Origin: Motacilla alba alba
Lineage: Eukaryota > Chordata > Aves > Passeriformes > Motacillidae
NCBI RefSeq assembly: GCF_015832195.1
Contig: NC_052018.1
Location: 3,895,856-3,959,855, forward strand
Length of the DNA: 64,000 nucleotides
Direction of reading: 5' to 3'
Below are positions 50,456-63,790 of this stretch, piece by piece. The translations under genes and the position numbers were made by a program. Numbering within the stretch: the first letter of the stretch is position 1; every line of letters starts with the position of its first letter. The notes beneath the pieces are model-generated. The model was not told where the DNA came from. It saw only the letters and a list, made by a program, of their open reading frames with translations, and made no database searches.

Positions 50456-51379
50456 TCCTAAAGAAAGCCCAAAGGTCTGGACTCAGGAATGGATGTGGTG
50501 CCAGACTGGCAGAGTTGGGGTTTGCAGCGATGGTAGAAAGAAGTCACTTCAAGCCACGCTCCAGGCTCAAGCCTTGGGTTGAGTTGCAAGTGGGTATCTG
50601 GTTTTCCTGTTTGGGAAGGCAAAATTCCTCAGACTTTTGGTGAGCCAGATGTGCTGGAGGTGTGGGCTGGCAGGGCAAGCTCCAATCTGCTTTTTTGATG
50701 ACCTCAGCATTGTCCGTTCAGGCCGATCTCAGTGGATGTGAAAGACCCCTCCCAACGACCAAGTGTCACGAAGGGCCACATCCAAGAATTCTTTTTCCCT
50801 ACCAGACCCCCGTGCCCCACTCAGGAGTCACTCCTGGCTCCCTGGGGACTGGATATCCCATTGTAGAAAGTATTTCTGACATGAGCATACTCAAGGCCTC
50901 ACCCAAGATTAGCAGACTGTTGTGCAACACACAAATGACATTTCCTGCCCTGGGGACCTTGCAGTGCTCATAACAGTAGATGTGAGGGGAAAAAAATCTC
51001 ATTTTACACAGCAAGTTGATGACCAGGATAGGGATGGGACACAATCCATCCTCTCCACTGGTCATTCAGTGAGATTTCATGATCTGCGAAGCTCCTTCAT
51101 TGACTAAAGACAGGGTTTTATGAAGAATTAAGTAGAAGGCCATCAGGATTAGCCAACTCCAGGGACCCAGCCCATAAAAAGGACTGAATGATCCCAAGAT
51201 ACAAGATAAGTGCTGGGCAAAGGCACGTGGGGAAGCTGAGCATTCAAAGAGGAAGATGAGGCCACTCAGCACACATGAGGCTCCCCCAGCCGTGGGCTGA
51301 CGTCCTTCTCAGCCTGATCAGCAAATCCTTTCCTCAACCCTGTCCCAGTGCTGGCTGTACCTGGCTTCGGGAGAGGGAG

Positions 51380-51740
51380 TAAATCTTTCCAGCAGAAAGG
51401 CCATTACAGAGGTCACCGGATGGACCCATAAATCTCCATTATCAGGCAGCGGCTCCTGTGCCACAGAACGGAAATTATTGCCCTGAGTGCGACTGGGGGA
51501 GCCTTTCCTTCCCCCCTCATTGTTCAGGGCCCTCCGGGAGCCGCTCGGGCCATTTGCTGCCTGAATAAACGTTTCCTTTCCCGGCTGCAAAGTACAAGGA
51601 ATAAGTGTCAGGGGATCTCATAATGCCAGGATTTAGAGCTCCAGCCCCGAGCCAGAAGCCAAGGAAACACTTTGCTGCTTTTTCCTGGGGAGTCTCCTTA
51701 ATCCCCATTATTAATAACAGTGACAAATTAAACAATTAGT
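51380..51740. promoter_or_regulatory. Non-repetitive element with conserved-element character
   Basis: Single-copy sequence with ATAAACG, CATTATCAGG, CCATAAAT and ATTATTAATAA blocks in the GATA4 intron, lacking CR1 and simple repeats. It reads like a conserved non-coding element but this is only an impression of composition. Confidence 0.2.
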
Positions 51741-52341
51741 GCATTTGAAGCCCAGTGACCTCCATGCCCAATTTAGCTCAGCCTGATGGTAGACCCCAGC
51801 TCCTGTGGGCTCTGAGCCCTGGGAACATTTTGGTTTCCTGGGTCCTGAACACCCACCCACATCAAACTGTACAGGCTGCAGGTCTTCAGGTGACCCTTTC
51901 TCATTATTCTGTAGATCTTCAGGGTTCTTCAGAGCAGGAGGGATGTGTGCCCAGAAGGACAGCTCAGAAAGCTCCCCTTGGCAACTTCATCCTGGAGTTG
52001 AGTGACACTGTGAAATTATATATAATTGTATCTATACCAAATAATAATTACAAAATATAATTTCTTCTAGAAAGAAATCGAGCCCCTTGTTTCCCACTCT
52101 CTTGGGGCCCAAACACCCTTTGTTCAATAAATGACATGCACCAATCCCATATTATCATCTCTAAACCCACTTCCAGCAGTGTTCAAGACACCTCCTGTGC
52201 CATCCCAAAGCATTCTTTGAAGCAGGTGAGGATATCTCTCCTCCAGGTGATATCTCCCGAGGTCAAGGAGCTCTCCCTGCTCTGTCAGGGCTGCAGGAAT
52301 ATTTTTAACGAGGTTGCACTCGGCAGGTGTCATCTGACTCA

Positions 52342-52355
52342 GCACTGGGTGGCGC
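52342..52355 (+). promoter_or_regulatory. CTCF-like motif
   Basis: GCACTGGGTGGCGC matches 12 of 14 positions of the core consensus CCASYAGRKGGCRS as I remember it. Confidence 0.25.
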
Positions 52356-52584
52356 CCGGAGGGGACACACCCATATGATAGGGGCTGTGATTAGGGAGAG
52401 CCACCCATCGTGTGGAGCCTGGGTGTCCCCTGGGAACAAAGTCTGTCCCTGCCCTGTCTCAAACACCAATGAGTCCTGTTTATGAATGTTCACAAGGATC
52501 ACCTTTGCCTGCAGCTGAGAGGGGAAAGTCTCACGAATGTTATTGCCACGGAAGCAGAAGGGGACTTTTGGAAACTTCAACCAA

Positions 52585-52706
52585 TGAAAGTTTGGATGGG
52601 GCTTGGAGCAAGCTGGGATAGTTTAACGTGTCCCTGCCCATGGCAGGGGGTCGGAATGAGATGGGCTTTAAGGTCTTTTTCTACCCAAACCATTCTGGGA
52701 TTCTAT
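52585..52706 (+). mobile_element. CR1 3' end
   Basis: GGATGGGGCTTGGAGCAAGC through TACCCAAACCATTCTGGGAT. Confidence 0.9.
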
Positions 52707-54220
52707 GGAAGTCATTTGAGAGAGATGTTCCAACCCAAATCCCATGGAAAAACTGGGAGAGAAACCCAAAACCAACCAAAGAAATAGGGAAGAATCTCAG
52801 TCAAATGCAGATGGGAAAGGAGAGCAGGTGTCAAGGCAGGTTTGCCCTGGTCTTTTGGATGTCGATGAGAAACCAACTGAAAATAATGTGCTCTGGAGCT
52901 GGGTGTCCCACTCTTGGGAAATAACACTCAACATTTGGTAACAAATTATTTATTGCCAGCAGATAGGAAACTTACATTTATCTAAAAGCAGAAATATATC
53001 CATACTTGACATATTTTTGAGGGACCTTCTTATTCAAGAACTAGTCCAATTCTTAACATTTCTGAGGGACTGTTAGGAATTTTCTGCTTTGTCTTTGATT
53101 AAAAACTTTTATATTTTGGTTTCCTGGAAAAAAAATTTCCAAGAAAGACCATATTTTGTAATTAGTCCCAGGCACAACTCAAATCACTCAAGTTTTAACT
53201 GTTACCTTTTGATTATCTCTGCTCTGCTAAATTCTCCCTGTATTATGTCCACAACTCTGTACTGAATTATTTTCAAAGAAGAAGGCATTTTTTACAGGAA
53301 AAAAAATACAAAAATACTTTGGCTTTTTCTTTGGAAAATTATAGTCAAAAACCTCAACAACTTCTAAGATGAAAAAAAAAAAAGTGAAATGTTTTCCTTT
53401 CTTGAGATTTTTCAAGGAAACGAGTTCTTTCCTGAGCAGCTGTTCCAATCCCTTTTCTTTTCAAAGGAAGTTTATTTGATCTAGATTTTGGCTGTGACTC
53501 AATTGTCATTTTAAGGGTGAAAGTGAGGGTTATGCTATCACTGAATCCGTGTGGACAAAAATCACCGGGAGGGATTCCCATCTTTTTGAAACCACCAGAA
53601 TTGCCCCAGGATAGTGAGATTTTCCTAAACTGCTGGGAAGATACTGGATTCCTGCTTTTCTGGCTCCAGAGCTGCTTGGGTACAATAAATTACTGCTCTC
53701 TACCATTTCCCCATGGTCACACGGTGTAATCTCCTGCCATTTTTAGCCAGATTTCCTAGGGAGAATTAGGCTCACGTGAATATTTGTCTCTGTTAACTGG
53801 CGCCACTTCATTAATTTTTTTTTTGTCCTTTGGCTGCTTCACGGTTAGGCAGTTTCCTGCAGATTTTCCAAAAATAGTCTGGGGAAAAGAGAAAATAAGG
53901 CCACATCTGAACATAACCCTTGCTAGACATCAGAGAATCCACATGGGACTGAGGCATAACATAGCTAGAAGCCAAATTTTGTTGGTTTGCTCCTTGGGAG
54001 CAATTGTCTTCCAGCAGGAAGCTGAGATTTTTGTGTAAAAAGCAGGTGGACAAGCAAAAAATACAGTGAAGTTCTTGGTTTCTGGAAGGGTTTATATGGA
54101 ACGGGGAGGGAGCTGTGCCTTTCCAAAGGACGATGAAGTTGAGCTGTGTTGTGCTGATCTTTGAACCTCCTGGTCCTGCCACAGCCAGAGGGACTGGGCT
54201 GGCCCAGCCCAGGGCAGTTC

Positions 54221-54490
54221 AGAGAATGACAGAATAGTTTGGGTTAGAAGAGACCTTAGAGTTCATCTCATTCCACAGCTCTGCCATGGGCAGGGACACC
54301 ATCCCAGGTTGCTCCAAGCCCTGTCCAGCCTGGTGTTGGACACTTCCAGGGATGGAACAGCCACAGCTTCTCCAGGCAACCAGTACAAGGGACTCCCCGC
54401 CCTCGCAGGGAAGAATTTCTTCCTAACATCTGACCTAACCCTGCCCTCTGTCAGTTTAATTGCATTCCCCCTTCTCCTATTGCTCCATAC
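54221..54490 (-). mobile_element. CR1 LINE 3' fragment
   Basis: AGAATGACAGAATAGTTTGG to AGAATTTCTTCCTAACATCT; about 270 bp. Confidence 0.95.
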
Positions 54491-54682
54491 CCAGTTGCTC
54501 CTCACATCCCAGCTGCAGCAGAGCCCCCGTGCAGGATGTACCAGGAATGCAGTGGGTGAATGTAGCAAGCCCTGGAGCGTGGCACCAAGAACAATACAGA
54601 TTTCTATCAAAAGCTGAGCCTCTAACACACATAAATTCCCAACAATCCCTGTTAGCTGTCAGCCTGAGCTGGGGTTTGAATC

Positions 54683-54765
54683 CTAGAACCATGGAATGGT
54701 TTGGGTTGGAAGGGACCTTAAACACCATCCATTTCCAACCCCTTTCCATGGGCAGGGAACCTTCA
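54683..54765 (-). mobile_element. CR1 3' end
   Basis: AACCATGGAATGGTTTGGGT then TTTCCATGGGCAGGG. Confidence 0.9.
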
Positions 54766-55336
54766 AGTTGTACATGTGGATTCCTGCAACTCAGGAGATG
54801 TTTTCCATGCAGGGAATGGGGTGAAGGCACACGAACCTCCCCTTGGCTCTCTGGAGCCATTCTCCCCAGCAGAGGGGTTGGGCGAGGAGCAATCCCATGG
54901 AGAACAGGGCTCATGGAATGGTTTTCCCTGCCCAGCTGAGATGCAGCTGCCTGACCTCTGGGCAATTCTGCTCTGTGGGGTTTGTTTTTATCTGTGGTCT
55001 CAGGAATCTGCCTTGATTGTAACCAGGGCTGCTCACCTGCCCCAATCTGATTGCCCTGGCTATGGCCAATCTCGAAAACTGGATAACATCAGAGCAGAAG
55101 GAAAAGGTTTCTATTTCTCTCTCCTGGTATCTGTGTCCCAGCACATCCCTGCTTCCAGAAGTCCTGCAGCCATGGCAAGGAAAGGAGTCCCTCTTCCCAA
55201 TAATCCTGGGGGGGCTTCCTTGGAGAAGGAAGAGCTGTTTCTTGCAACCTATAAAATCTGAATATTTGTGATTTCTTGAAATATCCCTTCTGGGCTAAAC
55301 TGAGAAGCAGAGCAGCAATTTGGTACAGCCACCTAA

Positions 55337-55933
<597 letters not shown>

Positions 55934-56027
55934 TGAAGCCCCTGTTGTAGGGCAGGTCAGGGAATCCCAAAGCCTCTGGGGTCAGGGTCTGGTATGCACA
56001 AGGAACCTGGGAGACAGGAACAGGATT

Positions 56028-56395
56028 GTGCAGCCTGGAAAAGAGAAGGCTTTGGGTTGACCTAATTGCAGCTTTCATGAAGGAAACCTATAGGAAAGAT
56101 GGAGAGACACTATTTACAAGGATGGCAGGACAAGAGGGAATGGTTTCAAACTGACAGCGCAGGTTTAAATGGGATATCAGCAAGAAATTCTTCCCTGTGA
56201 GGGTGCTGAGACCCTGGCACAGGTTGCCCAGAGAAGCTGTGGCTGCCCCTGGATCCCTGGAAATACCCAAGACAAATTTGGATGGGGCTTGGAGCAACCT
56301 GGGATAGTGGAAGATGTCCCAGCCCATGGCAGGGGGTGAAACTTGATGATCTTTAAGGTCCCTCCCAACCCAAACCACTCCATGATTTTGTGAGC
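56028..56395 (+). mobile_element. CR1 LINE 3' fragment in GATA4 intron
   Basis: CAGCCTGGAAAAGAGAAGGC to CCCAACCCAAACCACTCCAT. Confidence 0.95.
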
Positions 56396-56479
56396 TCAGT
56401 GTTGATAATCTGCTGCTCCTTGCATGTTTAGGTGAGGTGTTTTGGGAAGGTCTCTGTTCCCAATGACATGAATCCATCA

Positions 56480-56903
56480 TGACAGGCTGAGAAGGTTGGG
56501 AGTGTTCAGCCTGGAGAAGAGAAGGTCTTGTGGGGACCTCACAGCCCCCTCCAGTATCTAAAGGGCCCTACAGGGAATCTGTGACTCTTCATCAGGAGCT
56601 GGAGTGACAGGAATGGAGCAATGGGTACAATTTTAAAGAGGGGAAATTTAGGTTAGGTATTAGGAAGAATTTTTCTCTGTGAGGGTGGTGAGACTCTGGA
56701 ATAGCTGACCCAGGGAAGCTGTGCACGCACCAGCCCTGAGAGTGTTCAAAGCCAGGCTGGACAAGGCCTTGAGCAACCTGGTCTAGTGAAGGTGTCCCTG
56801 TCCATGGCAGGGGAGTGGGACTAGATGAGCTTTAAGATCCCTTCTAACCCCTTAAAATTCTATAATCCTACAATATTCTACGATTCCATAACATTCTATG
56901 ATC
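56480..56903 (+). mobile_element. CR1 LINE 3' fragment in GATA4 intron
   Basis: CAGCCTGGAGAAGAGAAGG onward, ending in an expanded 3' tail of ATTCTA-type repeats (56857-56903). Confidence 0.95.
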
Positions 56904-57093
56904 AGGAACCCAAGCTAAAAGCAGCTGCCGGAAAGCCAGATTTCCACACTCCTTGTTTTCCACGAGGCTCCATCCCCACACTGCCCTGCCCTTTGCATCG
57001 CTCAGCCCTGTCTGTGCCCAAACCCAGCCGTCCCCTGCGAGTGACAAAAGTGACACCGGCAGCCTAAGCGCTGCCAGCAGCCACAGGCACTGA

Positions 57094-57107
57094 GCGCCCT
57101 CTTGTGA
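57094..57107 (-). promoter_or_regulatory. CTCF-like motif, minus strand
   Basis: GCGCCCTCTTGTGA is the reverse complement of a 12-of-14 match to the same core. It is convergent with the plus-strand motif at 52342. Confidence 0.25.
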
Positions 57108-57689
57108 AACGCCTTCCCAGAGCCCGACAGATCCAGGCAGGATCTCACCCCGGCACCCAGGACCTTCCCTGTCTCATTTACTGGCCTCTAAGGCCTGAGC
57201 TTTGAAGCATGATAGCAGAAGTCAGGCAGGTGTGGAGGATGTGGCTTTTCCTTCCTCCACCTCCCACTGTTTCCCAGCTCAAGACTTGTATTTTATATGG
57301 CTTGAAGCCCGTTGCTTTCTCCTTTTGCCTTCTGAGCCTGACTAAACCAGTTCACCCAGAAAAGGAACTTTGGGTCTGCTCCCTGCACTAATTCATTAGT
57401 GAGACTTCCTATTAATTATCCCTCTTTATCGAGAGGAGGAAAATGCTGCTGGAAGCTTCTCCATTTTTATCTTCCCCTTGAGCTCTATAAACAACACAGC
57501 ACAAAGCCAGCAAGGAATATGCAACATTTATGGTATTGATAACATTTTCTTGGGATAACCACAATGCCTGGAAGGGCTTAGGAGCTGGAAAAAGGCAGGA
57601 TGGTCTGAGATCCAGACACTTAAGTGTAGGTGTGTACACATGCAGGGGGTCTCTAAGCTGCCACTAGAGCTGCTGGAGATCTGGGGCTC

Positions 57690-58066
57690 CGTTCAGGTGA
57701 TGTGGGGTTCTGAAGAAAGGAGGTTCAGGGGGGACCTTCTGGCTCTCCACAACTCCCTGACAGGAGGTGGCAGCCAGGTGGGGCTTGGGCTCTGCTGCCA
57801 GGAAACAGGGACAGGATGAGAGGATAGAACCTCAAGCTGTGCCAGGAGAGGTTCACTTTGGACATCAAGAAGAATTTCTCCACTGAAACAGCAGTCAGGC
57901 ATCGGCAGGGGCTGCCCAGGGAGGTGCTGGAGTCCCCATCCCTGGAGGTATCCAAGGAACAACTGAATGTGGCCCTCAGCGCTCGGGGCAGGGTGACAGG
58001 GTGGGATTGGTCACAGGTTGGACTCGATGGTCTTGGAGGTCTTGTCCAATGATTCTATTTCGTGTC
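57690..58066 (+). mobile_element. CR1 LINE fragment, second subfamily, in GATA4 intron
   Basis: GGTTCACTTTGGACATCAAG, GGACTCGATGGTCTTGGAGG and an ATGATTCTATTTC end, stopping 240 bp before the C-finger exon. Confidence 0.9.
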
Positions 58067-58100
58067 TCTGGTGCCATCTGAGATGGCCCAGGAGAGCTGA

Positions 58101-58942
<842 letters not shown>

Positions 58943-59029
58943 GTCCCAAGGCCTTTAGCCATGAGAAAAGAGGGAATTCAGACGAGAAACGCAAGCCTAA
59001 GAACCTTAACAAAACAAAGGCACCAGCAG
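58943..59029 (+). CDS. GATA4: GATA4 coding exon 4 (basic tail after the C-finger), with a 1-nt deletion
   Basis: The exon follows a CCCACAG acceptor (ending 58942) and precedes a GTAAGT donor (59030). It starts VPRPLAMRKEGIQTR, the conserved arm after the C-finger that contacts DNA and carries the nuclear localisation signal. The family continues with Lys-Arg-Lys-Pro-Lys-Asn, but here the run at 58987-58989 has three A where AGA-AAA-CGC needs four. From 58990 the expected residues (KPKNLNKTKAPA) appear only in the +1-shifted frame. The exon is therefore 87 nt, not 88. Read literally, translation continues in the wrong frame through the next exon and stops at TGA 60087-60089, giving about 371 residues. 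A missed A in assembly is likelier than a true null, because every other exon is intact. Confidence 0.88.
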
Positions 59030-59275
59030 GTAAGTGTTAAATGAAGGAATTTATTTTATTATGTGTATTTGTGTGTGCACTTGTATTTCTGACCACAGTG
59101 CCCTCAAATTAGAGAGATCTAATGACAAAACAGGCAAATTTTTTTAAAAAATGGGGGATGTCTAAATACCTGAATACCCTTCCAAGTATTTTAAAATTTA
59201 TTTTTACCACACACTTCTGGGTGAGTGAGAAAGACCTTTGGAAAGAGCCTGTTTTAACCTCTGGTTTTACCCCAG
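59030..59275 (+). other. GATA4: GATA4 intron between basic-tail and Ser/Thr exons
   Basis: 246 nt, GTAAGT...CCCAG; nothing else recognised. Confidence 0.9.
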
Positions 59276-59421
59276 GCCCATCCAGCAGCGAGAGTCTTAC
59301 CCCGACCACCAGCTCCACCAGCAGCAGCAGCAGCAGCACCACGACCACCGAGGAAATGCGCCCCATCAAAACAGAACCTGGGCTCTCATCTCACTATGGG
59401 CACCCCAGCCCTGTTTCTCAG
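59276..59421 (+). CDS. GATA4: GATA4 coding exon 5 (Ser/Thr-rich linker with SUMO motif)
   Basis: In the family frame this 146-nt exon encodes [16 protein letters not shown], a run of six Ser from AGC repeats (59320-59337), then [20 protein letters not shown] and GHPSPVSQ. The IKTE motif (Lys334 in the intact numbering) matches the psi-K-x-E sumoylation site known at Lys366 of human GATA4. The block [18 protein letters not shown] is diagnostic for GATA4 against GATA5 and GATA6. The exon lies between a CCCAG acceptor and a GTACTG donor. The frame carried in from the preceding exon as written is wrong by one base; the sequence here is itself intact and open in the family frame. Confidence 0.93.
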
Positions 59422-60025
59422 GTACTGAGGGGAAGTGCTGGCAGTGGGGAAAAAAAAAAAAAAAAAAAGGGAAATAGGATGGTAGACATGGGGAGAACAT
59501 CCTCAAAACTTTACTTAGGCACTTAAAGACAAGCACCTGAAGGGAGGCTGCAGGAAAAGATGGAGAGAGACAATTTACAAAGGTCTGGAGTGATAGGACA
59601 AGGGGGAATGGCTTCAAACTGAAAGAGAGAGGTTTAGGTTTGATATTGGGAAGCAATTCTTCCCTGTGAGGGTGGTGAGGGCCTGGCACAGGGTGCCCAG
59701 AGAAGCTGTGGCTGCTCCATCCCTGGAAGTGTTCAAGGTCAGGCTGGACGGGGCTTGGAGCAACCTGGGAAGGTGGAAGGTGTCCCTGCCCATGGCAGGG
59801 GGTGGGAAGGAGATGATCAAACCCAAATAGTTCCGTGTTTCTAGAATTAGAAAGAAAGGGAGACAGGAGGAAAGAGCCTGCCCAAAGTATCCCACATAAG
59901 ATGCAATCTCCACCCCTGCAGCAAATCCAGACACATGTTTACAACAACACCCACCCACACTAAAGGGATTTATATGGTCCTCTATGGTTTGAAGCTTTTT
60001 TCACAGCATTCTCCTTTTTCCATAG
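59422..60025 (+). other. GATA4: GATA4 last intron
   Basis: 604 nt, GTACTG...CATAG. It holds an A-run at about 59451-59468 and a CR1 fragment that fills about half its length. Confidence 0.9.
59548..59845 (+). mobile_element. CR1 LINE 3' fragment in GATA4 last intron
   Basis: GGGGGAATGGCTTCAAACTG, CAGAGAAGCTGTGGCTGC and CCCATGGCAGGGGGTGGG. Confidence 0.95.
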
Positions 60026-60208
60026 GCATTCTCAGTCTCTGCCATGTCCGGACATGGATCATCCATTCACCCTGCGATCTCAGCTCTGAAGCTTTCCCCC
60101 CAGGCTTACCAGTCAGCCATGAGCCAGTCTCCCCAAACCAGCTCCAAACAGGACTCCTGGAACAGCCTGGTGCTGGCTGAGAACCACGGGGACATCATAA
60201 CTGCATAA
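60026..60208 (+). CDS. GATA4: GATA4 coding exon 6 (C-terminal activation region, stop codon)
   Basis: The final coding exon is 183 nt including TAA at 60206-60208, the same length as I recall for human. It follows a pyrimidine tract and a CATAG acceptor. It encodes [16 protein letters not shown], then [20 protein letters not shown], and ends [17 protein letters not shown], the GATA4-specific C-terminus. Total length in the intact frame is 411 residues. In the frame left by the one-base deficit in the basic-tail exon, a TGA occurs at 60087-60089, so a mutant message would stop in the last exon and would be expected to escape nonsense-mediated decay. Confidence 0.95.
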   Translation, partial: AFSVSAMSGHGSSIHPAISALKLSPQAYQSAMSQSPQTSSKQDSWNSLVLAENHGDIITA

Positions 60209-62620
60209 CCTGGCCCTTTCCCTATGAACTCCAGGCTGATCCGCTTGAGAGATGAAGAAGATGCCACGTAATCATCAAGTCAATGTTGTCTCCACCTCCC
60301 CTGCTCTCCTGCCTTCTCTCCCCTTGTGAGATGTTCCAGCAAAGAGGTAAAGAGAACTTATCCAAGGTGTAGGGGAGCTCTTATGAAATGAACAGAGAAG
60401 ACTCAAATCTCAGAGTATCTCAAGGATTTGAAGCCTTTTTTCCCCACTTTAAATGAGCCTCTCTATTTGACTGTCACCGCGTACTATGAAACAGCCAGAA
60501 ACACAGAGATGGACACAGTTCTTGAGTTTTATTTAACAATATCTGGCATTTAAAAACTCAGACAGAGACAATTCTTCTGTCACCACCCATTCTTTTCCCT
60601 AACAGAAGAAAATGCCATTGTTTTCTCATGACCCAAATTCAGTGATCTTCCACCAAACGGAGCCAGTTCCAGGACAGTTTGCTGAAAAGACTTCACTAGG
60701 GATTCTTTAGTGGCTTTAGTGGATTTGATATGATGTAGGGCAGAGAAAAAAAGATATATCCCCCTTCCTCCGCAGCTCACACATGTAGAGCATTGTCTTC
60801 ATTTTTCTAGATGGTCTGGAAAGCTCATGAATGTCCGTATTTAATAGTAACTCCTTTCCTATTTATCACTACGAAATCATTGGACTGTGTTTCCAAAAGG
60901 TTGTTGGCTGAGCCTGGAGTAGGTCTGTCCAAAGTCAAAGGAGGATTTTGGAAGAAGGAACCTTCTGGAAGAAGGTAGATGAGACCCATGCTGGCCATCA
61001 AATCCTGGAGTAAATGGCTGGGCTCTTCCCTGATGGATAGCGACAAGCCAGGTTTAGAGATGATTCAGGAGCACAGCAAGTGAAAGATGCTCTTCTAACG
61101 CTGCTGGGCCACTGCTTCTCAGACAGATAATTTAATTATTTTGCCTATTTTTATGTTGGTTTGGATGCCACTGATGAAATCTGACTGTCACTTATTTTGG
61201 CTGTACTGTGAGTGCCCACTTTCCCCCTAACAGCTGGCTCGTGACCATTTCCCACATCTAATCCTTTAGGATTTCACTTTTTGCAACAAGCAGTGGCTTC
61301 AGCCCCTACTGGAGGTGGCAGGGGCTGTTTTCCTTATCAAGCATGTGCACAGACTTGCTTGCCTGCAAGAGAAGCACAACTCCATTAAACAAGACTCGAC
61401 TGTTTGCTTGCCCATAAGGCTCTCAGCTACCAGGGAATCCTGGCAAATGGAGTCGGAGGAGATGCGAAGAGCAGGACTCATTCCCTTTTCCCAAAGGGAT
61501 CAGTCCTGCCTAATCCAGCCCTGACTGCTCTGCCTCTGGTTTAACAGACTCAAACTCCAGCATGGCAGACGCCACAGCTCCCCTGGGCAGTCCAAGTGCT
61601 TCACCAGATGCTTCCCATGACGTTTGCATCAACGTTTCCAAGGAAGGACAGCTTTGCCTGTCCACGCAGAGAGTTCCTGGGAGACCTCATCCTGCAAGAT
61701 TCTTCACTCTGGTTTCTGTCTGCTCCCAAGCTCTGTTACCCTTCTTGCCTTCCCAGCTCCTCTCTTTTCCTCCCCACATCCAGAACTTGAGTGCAGAGCT
61801 ACCAAGTGAAAAATCTCCAAGGGGGATTGTGCAACCTTCCCAAATGTGCCACCCTCTGCCTCCCACTCCACAAGGAGTGTTCTTCCACACAAACTAAGGC
61901 ACATGACTTGGTGAAGAGGAGAGCCACGGACAAGTTTGAAGCAAAAGAATGGCATTGTGTTGTCTTTGCTTGAACTCACCCTTTTCCTCCCTGTGGTGTA
62001 AAAGCTTCTCTAAGGAGAAGGATTCAACTGGACTGGTCATGACTGGAGAGTCCTGGACCCTCCCGCATCCCCCATTCTCTCCATAGCTCAGATTTGCAGG
62101 GTTTTGTAGGGGTGACAGAGCCTCCACACTCCCTAGAGAAAAGCACCATGGCAATGGTGCCTTGGGAACAGCTGGGTGGTGTTTGCACCAGTTCCCACTG
62201 CTTTGTGGAGCTAATGCAGTGTTTAGCCTCATTAGTGCTAATTACACATGAGGGAAAGACATTTATGAAACATGAAATATAAAGAAATGAAATACTGTGA
62301 TTGTGTTCAGATATGCTAGGCTTTAGAGAAGAGGCCAGAAATAGCCCTGAAAAATTTGGATTTGAGGTGAAAACACAAAGGTGTTTCTCCATTGGCAGGA
62401 AGATCTTTTGCCAAATGCCTCCTTAAGTAAATCCCTTTGTAAATGGCAGTTGAGCTCTCCCGGGATCTGGCTGTGAATTCCTGGCCATAACACAGCAGCC
62501 TGCACCACAAAATGCCACATGGCTCACGTCAACTTTTGAGACATCCAGAACTACCCTGGAAAGCCCCAAGAGAGACTGGAGCCTCCTGATGAGGATTAAA
62601 AGTCCAGATCAACCACATCC
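60209..62620 (+). other. GATA4: GATA4 3' UTR (end uncertain) and downstream flank
   Basis: Unique sequence follows the stop codon. I found no canonical AATAAA between the stop and the window end. Variant signals are ATTAAA at 61384-61389 and 62595-62600 and TATAAA at 62278-62283. Mammalian GATA4 3' UTRs are of the order of 1.5-2 kb, so an end near 61.4-62.6 kb is plausible. The right edge given here is only the last plausible variant signal. Confidence 0.5.
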
Positions 62621-63244
62621 CCATTTATACTTCCATCTGGAGGCTCACACTGGTTCTACCTTCCCTTCCCTATTGCTGTGCTCCACCTCCTTCCCTCAAA
62701 GCCAAATTCCCCGGTGGAATTTTTCTCCTGCCCTTAAAACCCACTCAGAGATGCCAGAAAGAACTCTGCTTATAATGCCAGAAGGAAAAATCCCTGCAGA
62801 ACATATCTGCCTTATGTCTCCTTGGTAGAGATTTTTTAACTGGATTTAAGCCTTCCTCAAAGCCTGAAAAAAAAATTCTTGAAACAGAGTGAGGAGCATT
62901 TTAAAATCCCTGATAACAGAACAAGATATCTGATTTCAAAAGGTGAAGCTCTGGGGGCTGCGAGGACAGCTTTAGGGGTAGAGGACAACTCTTTAGGGGT
63001 AGAAATTAGCTCTTTTGTCTCCCTTTCTGCACCAGAAGCAGAAGTTCGGATACACCAGGTTATGTGGTTCTTTTCAATCACCCAAAACTGTTGTAGAGCT
63101 GCTGCTGGCCCAGGAGATTCTGTCTTTTTCAGGCCAGTGCTGATATGAGGATGGTGAGAGACTGATCTCAGATGAGCATCACCATTTCAGGAGGGGTACA
63201 AACACACCATAATTGATGGGTCCCCTTCTTCAGGGCTTCTAATG

Positions 63245-63405
63245 ATCAAATTACAGAATAATTTAACTCAGAAGGGACGAGATCAGGTCTCTCAAGGCCT
63301 TGTTCAGGCAACCTTTGAATATTCTCAAGGACGGAAATGCCAGCACCTCTCTGGGTTCCTGCTCCAATGTTTGACCACCCTCATGCTGGAAATGTTTTCC
63401 CAAGA
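63245..63405 (-). mobile_element. Old CR1 3' fragment
   Basis: CAGAATAATTTAACTCAGAA then CTCCAATGTTTGACCACCCT; diverged. Confidence 0.7.
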
Positions 63406-63699
63406 ATCACTGGCAAATTACTTACTCACATTTGGGGATTCCCATGTAAGGAGTCATTGTGGGAGGCTGAATGTGGTCTCCAAGGCCAGGAATCACTCAG
63501 AGCCACATTTTGCAGGAATGGCCAATGCAGGATGGCAAACTCCAGAAGTGACAGACCAAGGGATGCTCACAGGACAAGAGGATTAAAGTGCTGCCACTGT
63601 CAGTTCACTCAGCTCCTTCCAGCAAGAGGAGCCAATTACAAAATTACAGGTTCCACCAGAGCTCTGCTTCCCTGCCTGTGATGGGGGAGGCGGTTAGAG

Positions 63700-63790
63700 C
63701 CTGCTTTGGTAATGAATTAGATACAATTATTAGAGACCCATTAAGGCAAAGTAATTATTGGTTTTATTATTGCTTTTATTGCTGGAAAAC
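63700..63790. promoter_or_regulatory. AT-rich homeodomain-motif cluster downstream of GATA4
   Basis: About 90 bp with TAATGAATTAG, CAATTATTAG, GTAATTATTGG, TTTTATTATTG and TTTTATTG. The density of TAAT and TTTTATTG cores is unusual for this flank. Confidence 0.25.
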
